Shown: positions 8,753-17,430, counted from the first letter of the stretch. The stretch: DNA of 64,000 nt from CAIQPV01 sp964480365 (GCA_964480365.1 CAYZPM010000003.1:62001-126000); one strand, 5' to 3'. Translations and numbers: made by a program. The notes: a model not told the origin generated them from the sequence alone.

Positions 8753-9352
8753 TTACCACCTATTCTCTTCACTGGTGCCCAACAACGGGCGCAAATTTTC
8801 CGCAATCGCCTCGCGTGCCCGGAAAATACGGGAACGCACGGTACCAATAGGACAGTTCATTACATCTGCGATTTCTTCATAACTCAAACCCTCGATTTCG
8901 CGCAGCGTGAGCGCGGTGCGTAAATCATCAGGCAACTGCTGCAAGGATGAGTTCACTACTGCGATCACCTGTTTGCTCATCAATTCGTTTTCCGGCGTGC
9001 TGACTTCCTGCAACAGCCCAGCCTCCTCAAAGCTCTCGGCCTCATCCGCATCAAACTGCGTGCTGGTCGGTGCACGCCGCTTGAGCGCCAGCAGGTAATT
9101 CTTCGCTGTATTGATACCGATGCGATACAGCCAAGTGTAGAACGCGCTTTCCCCACGAAACGTCGGCAAGGCGCGATAGGCCTTGATAAACGCCTCCTGG
9201 GTCACGTCCTCGACCTCGGCTGAATCGCGCACAAACCGCGAAATCAGGCGCGCGAGCCTGCGCTGATACTTGGTGACCAGCAACTCATAGGCGTGCTTGT
9301 CCCCGCGTTGCGCGCGCTCAACCAACTGCTGATCGACCTCCCTGTCGCTCAT
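8753..9352 (-). CDS. rpoE: RNA polymerase sigma-E factor (RpoE/AlgU)
   Basis: An ECF sigma factor for envelope stress, 199 aa. Region 2 is seen around AFIKAYRALPTFRGES and WLYRIGINTAKN, and region 4 as the helix-turn-helix GLSYEEIADVMNCPIGTVRSR. It begins the operon rpoE-rseA-mucB-mucD and is divergent from nadB, an arrangement conserved in Proteobacteria. Confidence 0.97.
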   Translation of the reverse strand: MSDREVDQQLVERAQRGDKHAYELLVTKYQRRLARLISRFVRDSAEVEDVTQEAFIKAYRALPTFRGESAFYTWLYRIGINTAKNYLLALKRRAPTSTQFDADEAESFEEAGLLQEVSTPENELMSKQVIAVVNSSLQQLPDDLRTALTLREIEGLSYEEIADVMNCPIGTVRSRIFRAREAIAENLRPLLGTSEENRW

Positions 9353-9369
9353 GCCCCGTTATCCCAATT

Positions 9370-9398
9370 CTTATAATTTATAATGTTGTGCCATTCAA
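9370..9398 (-). promoter_or_regulatory. Candidate promoter of the rpoE operon
   Basis: On the minus strand TTGAAT (9398-9393) and TATAAG (9375-9370) are separated by exactly 17 nt and lie 18-46 nt before the rpoE ATG. This fits a sigma-70-type promoter. I did not find a convincing sigma-E-type GAACTT/TCTGA pair, so autoregulation cannot be shown from the sequence. Confidence 0.4.
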
Positions 9399-9551
9399 AA
9401 CGCGGCACGCTAGTATAACCGGACAGACAGGACGCGTCAGCCACTTCGCCTCTTGAGAGACATGGACACGACACAATTAATTTAGTTCAGTCCGTGATGT
9501 GGGTATTTATCAACAGATGTAACTGACAAGGATTTGCTATAGTCTGCAATT

Positions 9552-11186
9552 ATGAAAAATCAAGCTGATACCCCCCTACAATTTGATGCCCTGATCATCG
9601 GCAGCGGCTTGGCTGGTCTGTCGCTGGCGCTGAAACTCGCCGACCAGCGGAAAGTCGCCATCATTACAAAAAAATCGCTGCTGGAAGGAGCGAGCACCAA
9701 GGCGCAGGGCGGTATAGCCACGGTATTGTCGCGGGAAGACTCCCTTGCCGAACATATTCAGGACACTATGATCGCCGGGGCTGGACTGTGCGACCCGGCT
9801 ACCACGCGACATGTGGTCGAGCACGGCAAATCGGCGATAGACTGGCTGATCGACCAAGGCGTACCGTTCACTCGCGATGCCAACACCGATACCGGCTACC
9901 ATCTGACACGCGAAGGCGGCCACAGCCACCGGCGCATCATCCATGCCGCCGATGCAACGGGTCACGCCGTCCAGGAAACCCTCGCCGCCAAGGTGCTGGC
10001 TCACCCCAATATCACCCTGCTGGAACACTATATCGCCATCGACCTGATTACCGGCAAAAAACTTGGTCAGCAGGACAACCGCTGCCATGGGGCTTATGCA
10101 CTCAACTGCCTGAGCGACGAAATCGTCACCATTGCCGCGCACGACACCATCCTCGCCACCGGCGGTGCGGGCAAGGTTTACTTATATACTACCAATCCGG
10201 ACACCTCTACCGGTGATGGTATCGCCATGGGTTGGCGCGCCGGTTGCCGCGTTGCCAACATGGAATTTATCCAGTTCCACCCGACCTGCTTGTACCACCC
10301 CCAGGCCAAGTCTTTTCTGATCTCGGAAGCGGTACGCGGCGAAGGCGGTCTGCTAAAACTACCCGACGGCACCCGCTTTATGCCTTGGCACGACGAGCGC
10401 GCCGAACTTGCGCCGCGCGACATCGTGGCCCGCGCTATCGACTTCGAAATGAAGAAACGCGGACTGGACTGCGTATATCTGGACATCTCGCACAGGCCGG
10501 TGGAGTTTCTGCAAGAGCATTTCCCCACCATTTACGCGCGTTGCATGGCGCTGGGCATAGACATCGCTCATCAGCCCATTCCGGTGGTGCCGGCAGTACA
10601 CTTTACCTGCGGCGGGGTCGTCGCTGACCTGAACGGCCGCACCGATGTGGGTAACCTGTATGCCATAGGCGAAACTGCCAGCACCGGACTGCACGGCGCC
10701 AACCGTCTGGCAAGTAATTCACTGCTTGAATGTCTGGTATTCGCCGATGCCGCCGCACGCGACATTCTTGGCAAGCCATTCGATAGTTTGATCCCGCTGC
10801 CACAATGGGATGAAAGTCGCGTGACTGACGCCGATGAACAAATCATCATCTCGCACAATTGGGATGAACTGCGCCGCTTCATGTGGGACTACGTCGGCAT
10901 CGTGCGCACCACCAAGCGCTTGCAACGCGCACAGCACCGCATCCAGTTGCTGTACGAAGAAATCAACGAGTTCTACGCTCACTTCCATGTCACCGCCGAC
11001 CTGCTGGAGTTGCGCAATCTGGTGTTAAGCGCCGACCTCATCGTGCAAAGCGCATTGTCCCGGCACGAAAGCCGTGGGCTGCACTACAGCAAGGATTATC
11101 CCGATATGCTTCCTCAAGCTGTCTCCACCATACTTGTGCCGCCTGCTTATATCGCACCTTGCCCTGTCGATAGCCAAACCGAGTAA
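9552..11186 (+). CDS. nadB: L-aspartate oxidase
   Basis: NadB is the FAD enzyme that oxidises L-aspartate to iminoaspartate, the first step of de novo NAD synthesis. The 544-residue protein starts with the dinucleotide-binding motif IIGSGLAGLS and has the GGHSHRRIIHA, FIQFHPTCLY and SEAVRGEGG stretches of the fumarate reductase/aspartate oxidase family, plus the helical C-terminal domain. There is no Shine-Dalgarno before the ATG. A TATAGT at 9538-9543 ends 8 nt before it, so the message may be leaderless or nearly so. Confidence 0.96.
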   Translation: MKNQADTPLQFDALIIGSGLAGLSLALKLADQRKVAIITKKSLLEGASTKAQGGIATVLSREDSLAEHIQDTMIAGAGLCDPATTRHVVEHGKSAIDWLIDQGVPFTRDANTDTGYHLTREGGHSHRRIIHAADATGHAVQETLAAKVLAHPNITLLEHYIAIDLITGKKLGQQDNRCHGAYALNCLSDEIVTIAAHDTILATGGAGKVYLYTTNPDTSTGDGIAMGWRAGCRVANMEFIQFHPTCLYHPQAKSFLISEAVRGEGGLLKLPDGTRFMPWHDERAELAPRDIVARAIDFEMKKRGLDCVYLDISHRPVEFLQEHFPTIYARCMALGIDIAHQPIPVVPAVHFTCGGVVADLNGRTDVGNLYAIGETASTGLHGANRLASNSLLECLVFADAAARDILGKPFDSLIPLPQWDESRVTDADEQIIISHNWDELRRFMWDYVGIVRTTKRLQRAQHRIQLLYEEINEFYAHFHVTADLLELRNLVLSADLIVQSALSRHESRGLHYSKDYPDMLPQAVSTILVPPAYIAPCPVDSQTE

Positions 11187-11243
11187 CATTAGGTGAACGG
11201 CTTGAGAAAAGGGAATTACATTTCGCTGCTTGAACAAGCCAGA

Positions 11244-11804
11244 TTATTTCCACGTCTGTCTCAACATTGCCGCCATGGGTGAATCAACGAACACTTCCCC
11301 ATAATCCATGCGACCATTGGTACCATAATACGTGACACTTAATTGTCCTGATGTGCGCCAATGAGCTTCAATCGATGAAAAGATTGCACTTGAGCTATTT
11401 TTTACGGGCAGATTTTTAATCAAATTTGGTTTGCCGAATTTTTCAACAAGTTGTTGCATCACAAGTTCCTGTGATTCAACCCCTGGAGTAAGGAAATGAA
11501 TGCCGATAAGTTTTCCACTTGATTCGAGAGGAAAGGCTCGCCCGTTTTTTACAATTGATGGGCATTCCTTTGGAGAAAAGGTAATTTCCCGAACCGGCTG
11601 GCCATAACCTCTAAGCGAGTGGGCGTCGCGAATGCAAGTTGAAGAGACGGCGGAATCATACTGTTTCGTACTGGCGCCGCTTATGATTCTGTATGGACAT
11701 TCCGGAAGGTTGAGGGTATTCCCGAATACAAATCCGAAGATACCGGGTTCTTCAGCATGCGCCGAGAGCGTAACGAAGAAAAGAATTGCTGCGATAACTT
11801 TCAT
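11244..11804 (-). CDS. Putative secreted protein of unknown function
   Basis: I do not recognise this gene. The frame opens at 11858, but the sensible start is the ATG at 11804, where a clear signal peptide begins (MKVIAAILFFVTLSAHA, cleavage before EEPG). The mature part is about 170 residues, with scattered cysteines that could form disulfides. It converges on nadB with a 57-nt gap and is AT-richer than nadB. Together with the next genes it marks the start of an accessory stretch. Confidence 0.7.
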   Translation of the reverse strand: MKVIAAILFFVTLSAHAEEPGIFGFVFGNTLNLPECPYRIISGASTKQYDSAVSSTCIRDAHSLRGYGQPVREITFSPKECPSIVKNGRAFPLESSGKLIGIHFLTPGVESQELVMQQLVEKFGKPNLIKNLPVKNSSSAIFSSIEAHWRTSGQLSVTYYGTNGRMDYGEVFVDSPMAAMLRQTWK

Positions 11805-12150
11805 AGTGAATTGTGTCCTATCATTTTTGGCGCGTCCACAATTGCAAGTGCGGTTCATAGATTCTACCTTTCACGATGGTAAAATCAAACATTAAGCTTG
11901 CCTTGACCATTTGTCAGACATTGATCAAATCAACAACAATTGCCACATGAAACGCTCCGACTTCACCCCCCTCTTAGCTGAGTTGAACCCTCGACTGAAT
12001 GCCAAAAATGTCGCCCTGACTGCTACATTAATTCTGGATTACATGTCCACCTCGGCAGGACGCAAATCCAAAGACCGGCGACAAGGTGGAAGTTCCTGCA
12101 AATACAGCCTGCATTTCAATACACGCAAGGAGTTATGCTGGCCGGTCGCC

Positions 12151-12729
12151 ATGAGTAAAGTAATTTTTATTTCGCTGCTGGCTGTTGTGAGCAACAGTGT
12201 AATGGCAGAGTGGGTAATTCTTGGCACAAACGACAATAGAACCACAAGCGTCTATGCTGATCCTTCCACTATCGCCAAAAATGGCGACATAGTAAAAATG
12301 TGGTCGATGATTGACTTCAAGAAGGCAGTCAAGTTGAGCGATGGTAAACAGTTTTTATCGTGGCAAACACAATATGAGTTCGACTGCAAAATAAAGCAAT
12401 CCAGAATGCTTGCTGCCTCTATGTACTCCGAAAACATGGGAGGGGGAGAAATAACTAATAGTCTTGATTATGAATCTCCGAAAGGGGAGGCCGTTCTGGC
12501 TGACAGCAATGGGGAAGTTTTATGGAATTACGCTTGCAGGAGGGGGTATCAGAGCGAACAAGATGCACAGAAGCACTGCCCCAGTGATACCGTAGTATGG
12601 TTTAACTTCGCTACCGGAGTGATCCATTACAAAGGGCAACACTGGTATGGTCGAACAAAAGATAGTGCCTATGTATGCAAGAACGAGGCAGTAAAGAAAA
12701 GTGTCCGAAACTCAAGAATCGTGCAATGA
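12151..12729 (+). CDS. Surface-adhesin E-like secreted protein
   Basis: The product (192 aa from the ATG at 12151) has a signal peptide (MSKVIFISLLAVVSNSVMA) and the pattern of the adhesin-E-like family: EWVILG at the mature N-terminus, VYADPSTIAKNGD in the middle, and a C-terminal block beginning VVWFNFATGVIHYKG and ending WYGRTKDSAYVC. That C-terminal block resembles one found in many small exported beta- and gammaproteobacterial proteins of unclear role. The frame is open back to 11911, but those 80 residues precede the signal peptide and lack exported-protein features, so I exclude them. An AAGGAG lies 18 nt before the ATG, which is unusually far. Confidence 0.65.
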   Translation: MSKVIFISLLAVVSNSVMAEWVILGTNDNRTTSVYADPSTIAKNGDIVKMWSMIDFKKAVKLSDGKQFLSWQTQYEFDCKIKQSRMLAASMYSENMGGGEITNSLDYESPKGEAVLADSNGEVLWNYACRRGYQSEQDAQKHCPSDTVVWFNFATGVIHYKGQHWYGRTKDSAYVCKNEAVKKSVRNSRIVQ

Positions 12730-12840
12730 AGGCAAAACAACATCCAGTTCCTTTTCATGAATCCCTACTGATATTTGATTAAATTCGACTTCGCGTAATT
12801 TTGGCTAACGCCTCCGCAATTCCAATCTTTTTTATAGGAC

Positions 12841-12902
12841 AAACACCTATATTTTATTTCAGGATTTTCTTATCGTTTATGCGTCAAAACACCTATGTTT
12901 TA
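12841..12902 (+). promoter_or_regulatory. Paired direct repeats upstream of a decayed GGDEF gene
   Basis: AAACACCTATATTTTA (12841-12856) and AAACACCTATGTTTTA (12887-12902) differ at one of 16 positions and start 46 nt apart. The second is part of a perfect palindrome, AAAACA-CCTA-TGTTTT (12886-12901). Both lie 65-130 nt before the gene at 12968, so they look like a pair of operator sites. The binding protein is unknown. The NarL-type regulator at 14727 is one candidate by proximity only. Confidence 0.4.
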
Positions 12903-12967
12903 AAAGCCGCTACATTGTCAAAATAGCACCAATCCTTTCTTTCACCTCCAATAAACAACTGAGGATA

Positions 12968-13462
12968 TTGGCCATGACTAATGAACTCTTTCAATACGTG
13001 AATGAACTTATTCTGGAAAATGCTGGATTAACTCTAAAACTCCAAGCTTATGAAGCTGAGATTGGTAGTTTGAAATCGGCCAACAACCAATTGGTGAACG
13101 GACTTCTAACGGTGACCGAGAAGTTAGAGAAAGCCCATAATGAAATTGGTCGGCTTGATTTAGTAGTGAAGCATCATCGGGATGATAAAGCAACCGTGCT
13201 TAATGGGATTATTCTACAATCTTGCCCTACCAATAGCGATGAACAACAAACAATTTCTGACGAAGTTCTCTTCGCGCTGGAAAGCGGCCAACTGCGCGGC
13301 ATTATCGAACAGTCATCCGGCAGGCAATTTGCATGATGCGATTCCTCGCTTGGATTATCAGCACTTGCCGATGGAGAAGCATTGATACAAGATGCTGATC
13401 CAGCTTTGTACTGTGCTAAAACAGCTGACAGAAACCGAGTAGAATCCATGCTGTTTGGCTAA
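12968..13462 (+). pseudogene. Decayed GGDEF gene: coiled coil joined to a GGDEF tail
   Basis: The open frame 12968-13336 (122 aa) begins with a coiled coil (residues about 5-65) and ends in a TGA at 13334. Reading straight through that stop in the same frame gives 41 more codons to a TAA at 13460. They include SLGLSALADGEALIQDA and DPALYCAKTADRNRV, which match the C-terminus of a GGDEF domain (SIG, ADxALYxAK, GRNRV). The last residues before the stop (ALESGQLRGIIEQ) match the helix preceding that tail. The GGDEF core with the active-site loop is missing. I read this as an internally deleted, stop-interrupted diguanylate cyclase gene. The 122-aa stub could still be translated. Confidence 0.65.
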
Positions 13463-13549
13463 ACACCTTCCTTGGCGAGCGCCGCGCAAAAGCGGTGCTT
13501 TTACAAGTAGGTGCAGCAAGCCCCCACCCGGTACTTATAAGGACAGAGA

Positions 13550-14596
13550 ATGACTGGACATCTTGGGCGCTATGAAATTATTGAAGAGTTGGGACGTGGC
13601 AACATGGGAGTTGTCTATAAAGTCCGTGACCCACTAATTGAGCGTCTTGTCGCAATCAAGACGATTGACCTTCGAAATCTGAATAAGGAAGAAAAGGACG
13701 AGTACGAAGCGCGATTCTATCAGGAGGCCAAGGCAGCCGGGAGCTTAAATCACCCAAACATAATTACAATCCACGAATTGGGTAAAAGTGGCGATGTTGC
13801 CTACATTGCCATGGAACTTATGGAGGGGCCAAAACTACAGAATATTCTTGCGGACAATCAAAGCCTGTCTATAGATGAGAAACTGGATATTGCATTTCAA
13901 GTGGCAGTCGGTTTGGCTTACGCACATGAACACGAAGTTGTGCATCGGGACATCAAGCCTTCAAACATAATGGTATTGAGAGACAAACATGTCAAAATCG
14001 CCGACTTCGGTATAGCGAGAATGAACTCCTCTTCGTGGCGCACACAAACCGGCAAGATTATGGGGTCGCCTTTATACATGTCGCCTGAACAAGTCCAGTC
14101 CCATCCAGTTGATTCCCGCACGGACATTTTCTCGCTTGGCGTTGTGCTGTATAAAATGCTAACTGGTCGGCTTCCGTTCAATGGCGATAATGTCAATTCT
14201 GTCTGGTACCAGATTGTTAATAAAAATCCACAAAAGCCCAGTTCTTTGAACCCTGAAATTCCGGACAAACTGGATCGTATTATTTTCAAGTGCCTCGCAA
14301 AAAAGCCAGAAGACCGTTACCTGAACGCCAATGAATTGGCGGATGAATTGAACTCATGCCGCTTGATGCTTCAACAAGAAAAACCCGGCACTGATCGCAA
14401 ACACTTTATTGCTAGGGATGCAATAAACTATTTAAAGCAAATAGGCGAATGGAAACTTATTGGCTTCATAGTCCTGATTGTATTTGTGTCACTTGGACTC
14501 TTTGAATTCTTTGAATTGGTCGATCTGCCGAAACAATCCGAAGCACAATATCAAATAGAGTGGAGCCCCAGTCAAGGCAATAAAGTATCGAATTAA
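13550..14596 (+). CDS. Membrane-anchored serine/threonine protein kinase
   Basis: A Hanks-type kinase of 348 aa with all catalytic elements: glycine loop GRGNMG (15-20), K37 in VAIKT, catalytic loop VHRDIKPSN (131-139), DFG at 152-154, and the SPE motif with PLYMSPE. A single membrane segment (about residues 301-320) follows the kinase domain. Only about 28 residues remain after it, so there is no real sensor domain. AAGGACAGAGA precedes the ATG. The stop at 14594 is followed in the same frame by the remains of a histidine kinase. Targets are unknown. The NarL-type regulator downstream is a positional candidate. Confidence 0.9.
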   Translation: MTGHLGRYEIIEELGRGNMGVVYKVRDPLIERLVAIKTIDLRNLNKEEKDEYEARFYQEAKAAGSLNHPNIITIHELGKSGDVAYIAMELMEGPKLQNILADNQSLSIDEKLDIAFQVAVGLAYAHEHEVVHRDIKPSNIMVLRDKHVKIADFGIARMNSSSWRTQTGKIMGSPLYMSPEQVQSHPVDSRTDIFSLGVVLYKMLTGRLPFNGDNVNSVWYQIVNKNPQKPSSLNPEIPDKLDRIIFKCLAKKPEDRYLNANELADELNSCRLMLQQEKPGTDRKHFIARDAINYLKQIGEWKLIGFIVLIVFVSLGLFEFFELVDLPKQSEAQYQIEWSPSQGNKVSN

Positions 14597-14730
14597 GAGG
14601 GTGTTCGGCATAACGGACGCATGAAAGAACTGGGCGGCAAAATCAGATTTTGCAGCTTGCCAAAGGTGGACTTAACGTGACAGTAAGTGTGCCACTGCCT
14701 ACCGACAACACAAAAGAGGAGAAAGCATGA
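14597..14730 (+). pseudogene. C-terminal remnant of a NarX-type histidine kinase
   Basis: After the kinase stop the same frame reads EGVRHNGRMKELGGKIRFC, which resembles the end of HisKA_3-type ATPase domains (G.R.M.ERM.ELGG.L). After a +1 shift near 14664 it continues GGLNVTVSVPLPTDNTKEE and ends in a TGA at 14728-14730. That TGA overlaps the ATG of the response regulator (ATGA), the usual coupling of a sensor kinase with its partner. I infer that a histidine kinase gene once stood here and lost all but its last 43 or so codons. Confidence 0.65.
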
Positions 14731-15362
14731 TCCGCATCCTGATCACCGACGATCACGAGATCGTGCGTCAGGGATTGAAGCGCATCCTGGAGGACAGCAA
14801 CGACATGAAGATCGTGGCGGAGCACTGCAACGGTCGAGATGCCCTGAATTGGCTTTACCGCAATGACTGCGACGTGGTGCTGCTTGATATCTCCATGCCC
14901 GGCATGAGCGGCATTGATGTGCTTAAACAAATCCGGGTAGAGAAACCTGCTTTGCCGGTGTTGATCCTCAGTATTTACCCGGAAGACAAATATGCGGTGC
15001 GCCTCCTCAAGTCCGGCGCATCAGGCTATCTGACCAAGGGATGTTCGTCGGAGGTGTTATTGGAGGCGGTTCGCCTTGTAGCGAGCGGCAGGAAATATTT
15101 CAGCCCGACTGTGGCCGAGTTGCTCGCCGAAGAACTCAGCATGGTGCATGGACAGCTTCCGCACAAATTGCTGACGGATCGCGAATACCAGATTTTCAGG
15201 CTATTTGCCGTGGCCAAATCCGTTATGGAAATTGCCGACCTCCTGGCCTTGAGCACAAAAACCGTTAGCACCCACCGCACCAACATCTTGAATAAATTGC
15301 ATCTGCAAAACAACGCCGAACTGATGCGTTATTACGTCGATAACGATCTCACTATTTACTAG
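14727..15362 (+). CDS. NarL/FixJ-type response regulator
   Basis: A 211-residue two-domain regulator. The receiver has the acidic pair at residues 8-9, the phospho-acceptor D54 (VLLDISMPG) and K104 (YLTKG). The C-terminal LuxR-type helix-turn-helix (about 148-205) includes MEIADLLALSTKTVSTHR. GAGGAGAAAGC gives a good ribosome binding site. Its cognate kinase appears to be the remnant it overlaps. It may now be driven by another kinase, or cross-regulated by the Ser/Thr kinase upstream, but nothing in the sequence proves either. Confidence 0.93.
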   Translation: MIRILITDDHEIVRQGLKRILEDSNDMKIVAEHCNGRDALNWLYRNDCDVVLLDISMPGMSGIDVLKQIRVEKPALPVLILSIYPEDKYAVRLLKSGASGYLTKGCSSEVLLEAVRLVASGRKYFSPTVAELLAEELSMVHGQLPHKLLTDREYQIFRLFAVAKSVMEIADLLALSTKTVSTHRTNILNKLHLQNNAELMRYYVDNDLTIY

Positions 15363-15760
15363 CGCGCTTATTAGGACAATTAAAGTTCCAATAGTCATTT
15401 CTCATATCGCACTTCGTATATTGTCAGGCAAACACTGGCATCGAATTTCCCATCCCCCTATGCCTTAATCAGGCAAACACCGATTACCCTTCTGCTTGAA
15501 ATTAACTAATATTCCTCTTGTGAATTCCGCAATCAGGATCAGCGTAAAGCGTCATTAGTTCAGGATTTTTTGCTCTGATAGCGTGCGGTAAAGAGTATGG
15601 GAATTCACCTCTTCCTGGAGTAAAAAACTCCCTCGTGAATAGAACAATAAACAAAAAATCGGGGCAGCGCCGTTCTGCTGCATGTTAAAGGTTACCCTCT
15701 AAAACTTGATGCATTGTTGTCTTGATGTAGGGGGGCACTGTAAGCAGGAGGATATATACC
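15363..15760. other. 398-nt intergenic region
   Basis: No gene of normal size is visible. The word CAGGCAAACAC occurs twice (near 15425 and 15470), and GGAGT-AAAAA-ACTCC near 15626 could form a small hairpin. The last part holds the leader and Shine-Dalgarno of the small ORF at 15761. Confidence 0.5.
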
Positions 15761-15877
15761 ATGGACACATTAATTTCAAATCACATCTGGCGTGAAATGG
15801 CACCAGAAGATCGTACTTTTTATAAGGGGCTATCTGCCAGTTCAATATTGGCACTGGCAATTGTTCTTTTGATCTGA
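15761..15877 (+). CDS. Putative 38-aa membrane miniprotein
   Basis: A small ORF with an unusually good ribosome binding site: AGGAGG at 15746-15751, 9 nt before the ATG. The product starts MDTLISNHIWREMAPEDR and ends with a hydrophobic stretch (SSILALAIVLLI) right at the C-terminus, suggesting a tail-anchored or short membrane peptide. A strong terminator lies 80 nt downstream on the same strand, so this could be an independent short transcript. I do not recognise the family. Confidence 0.45.
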   Translation: MDTLISNHIWREMAPEDRTFYKGLSASSILALAIVLLI

Positions 15878-15957
15878 TTTGATTGAATCTCTCCGAGTGA
15901 ATTCTCCGCCCCTTTAGGCGAAGGCTGGTGAAAGCCAGTAGCTTGAAGAGTGAAGTT

Positions 15958-15990
15958 AACACCCCGCTGCTTGCAGCGGGGTGTTTTATT
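15958..15990 (+). terminator. Rho-independent terminator
   Basis: A perfect 12-bp stem, AACACCCCGCTG (15958-15969) with CAGCGGGGTGTT (15974-15985), has a CTTG loop and is followed by TTATT. It should end the transcript of the small ORF at 15761 and may also work for rlmD arriving from the other side, where the T-run is poorer. Confidence 0.85.
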
Positions 15991-16018
15991 GGCGGAACAC
16001 TCCTGCGAGGCTTCCGCT

Positions 16019-17320
16019 CTACTTCTTGTCAAACACTGCAATCGACTCCACATGCGAGGTATGCGGAAACATGTTCATCACTCCCGCCGCTTTCAGCTTG
16101 TAGCCTTTTACATGCACCAGCACTTCCGCGTCGCGTGCCAATGTGGACGGACTACAGGAGACATAGACGATGCGACGGGGAGCGGTTTCGGCGCTAATGG
16201 CTTTCATCAGATCAATTGCGCCATCGCGCGGGGGATCAACCAGCCATTTATCGAATCGGCCTAATTTTTCCAGAGCCTCCTCATTCATCTCGAAGAGGTT
16301 CATTGTCTTGAATGCAGCGGTGTCCGATAAGCCGTTGTACACGGCATTTTGTCCGGCGCGTTTCACCAGTGCGTCGCTGCCTTCTATGCCCAGCACTTGC
16401 GCGCCGCTTCTGGCGATCGGCAAAGTAAAGTTACCGAGACCGCAGAAGAAATCGGCGATGCGTTCGCCGGTTTTCGGGGCCAGCAGGCGCATGGCGCGGC
16501 TGACCATCAAGCGATTCATTTCGCTGTTCACTTGGGTGAATTCAGTCGGCGCGAACGGCATGGTAATTCCGAATTCCGGCAGGCTGTAGGAGAGTGGCGG
16601 CGCGTCCAGCGGATAGAACGGCATGACCGTTTCCGGCCCCTTGGTTTGTGTCCAGAACTGCACTTTGTGCGTATCGGCAAATTGTTTGATCGCCGTCTCA
16701 TCCGACGGCGAGAGTGCATGCAGGATGCGCAGCACCAGCACATCCACATGTTCGCCTACCGCCACCTCTATTTGCGGCAATATATCGCGGACAGCGAAAC
16801 TTTCATTCAACTCTCCCAGCAAAGGCAACAGGCTGGCAATTTTGGGTGGCAGGATTTCGCAATGGCGCATGTCCGCCACATATTTGCCGTTCTTCTCGCG
16901 AAAGCCCACCAGCGTCTTGCCCTTTTTCAATACATGCCGCACCGACAGCCGCGCGCGCTGACGATAGCCCCATGCCTGCCCGTAAATCGGCGGCAGTATG
17001 GTTTCAGGATTGACCTTGCCGATGCGTTCCAAATTATCTTCCAGCACGCGCTGCTTGACCGCGACCTGTGCGCGCGCATCCATATGCTGCATGGAACAAC
17101 CGCCGCACACGCCGAAATTTGCGCACTTCGGTTGCACGCGCATAAAAGACTGTTTCAGGATTTCACCAACTTGCGCCTGCTCATAATTGTTTTTTTTGCG
17201 ATACGAGGAATAGGTCACGCGCTCGCCGGTCAGCGCGCCTTCGATAAAGATTACCTTGCCATCGGAGTGTGCGATGCCGCGACCTTCGTAGTCGATGGAT
17301 TCAATGATTACTGGATTCAT
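16019..17320 (-). CDS. rlmD: 23S rRNA (uracil-1939-C5)-methyltransferase RlmD
   Basis: RlmD methylates U1939 of 23S rRNA with S-adenosylmethionine. The 433-residue protein has an N-terminal TRAM domain, then four cysteines for a [4Fe-4S] cluster (C66, C72, C75, C154), the SAM-binding motif DFFCGLGNFTLP, the DPPRDGA motif and the catalytic cysteine C389 (YVSCSPSTLARD). These separate it from TrmA, which lacks the cluster. It stands alone, flanked by a terminator and a palindromic repeat. Confidence 0.94.
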   Translation of the reverse strand: MNPVIIESIDYEGRGIAHSDGKVIFIEGALTGERVTYSSYRKKNNYEQAQVGEILKQSFMRVQPKCANFGVCGGCSMQHMDARAQVAVKQRVLEDNLERIGKVNPETILPPIYGQAWGYRQRARLSVRHVLKKGKTLVGFREKNGKYVADMRHCEILPPKIASLLPLLGELNESFAVRDILPQIEVAVGEHVDVLVLRILHALSPSDETAIKQFADTHKVQFWTQTKGPETVMPFYPLDAPPLSYSLPEFGITMPFAPTEFTQVNSEMNRLMVSRAMRLLAPKTGERIADFFCGLGNFTLPIARSGAQVLGIEGSDALVKRAGQNAVYNGLSDTAAFKTMNLFEMNEEALEKLGRFDKWLVDPPRDGAIDLMKAISAETAPRRIVYVSCSPSTLARDAEVLVHVKGYKLKAAGVMNMFPHTSHVESIAVFDKK

Positions 17321-17347
17321 AGGTTATGTTGAAAGTTATTCGGAACC

Positions 17348-17430
17348 GTCATTCCCGCGCAGGCGGGAATCCAGTGGGTTAGAACAAAATGCATTTTCAA
17401 TTGCTGGATTCCCGCCTGCGCGGGAATGAC
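17348..17430. repeat. Palindromic repeat, copy 1 (GTCATTCCCGCG type)
   Basis: Two perfectly complementary 27-nt arms (17348-17374 and 17404-17430) carry GTCATTCCCGCGCAGGCGGG, and each arm is itself palindromic around TCCCGC..GCGGGA. The spacer is 29 nt. A related element lies at 32736-32850. This is a widespread intergenic repeat type, with no coding capacity visible. Confidence 0.9.

Noticed and set aside
11911..12150. 80-codon upstream extension of the adhesin-E-like ORF
   Set aside because: It precedes a clear signal peptide at 12151 and has no exported-protein features or ribosome binding site. Probably a chance open frame or an unrelated remnant.
13463..13549. Possible structured leader before the Ser/Thr kinase
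   Set aside because: A 7-bp stem GCGCCGC/GCGGTGC with a GCAAAA loop is present, but no known riboswitch core (including c-di-GMP types) can be matched.
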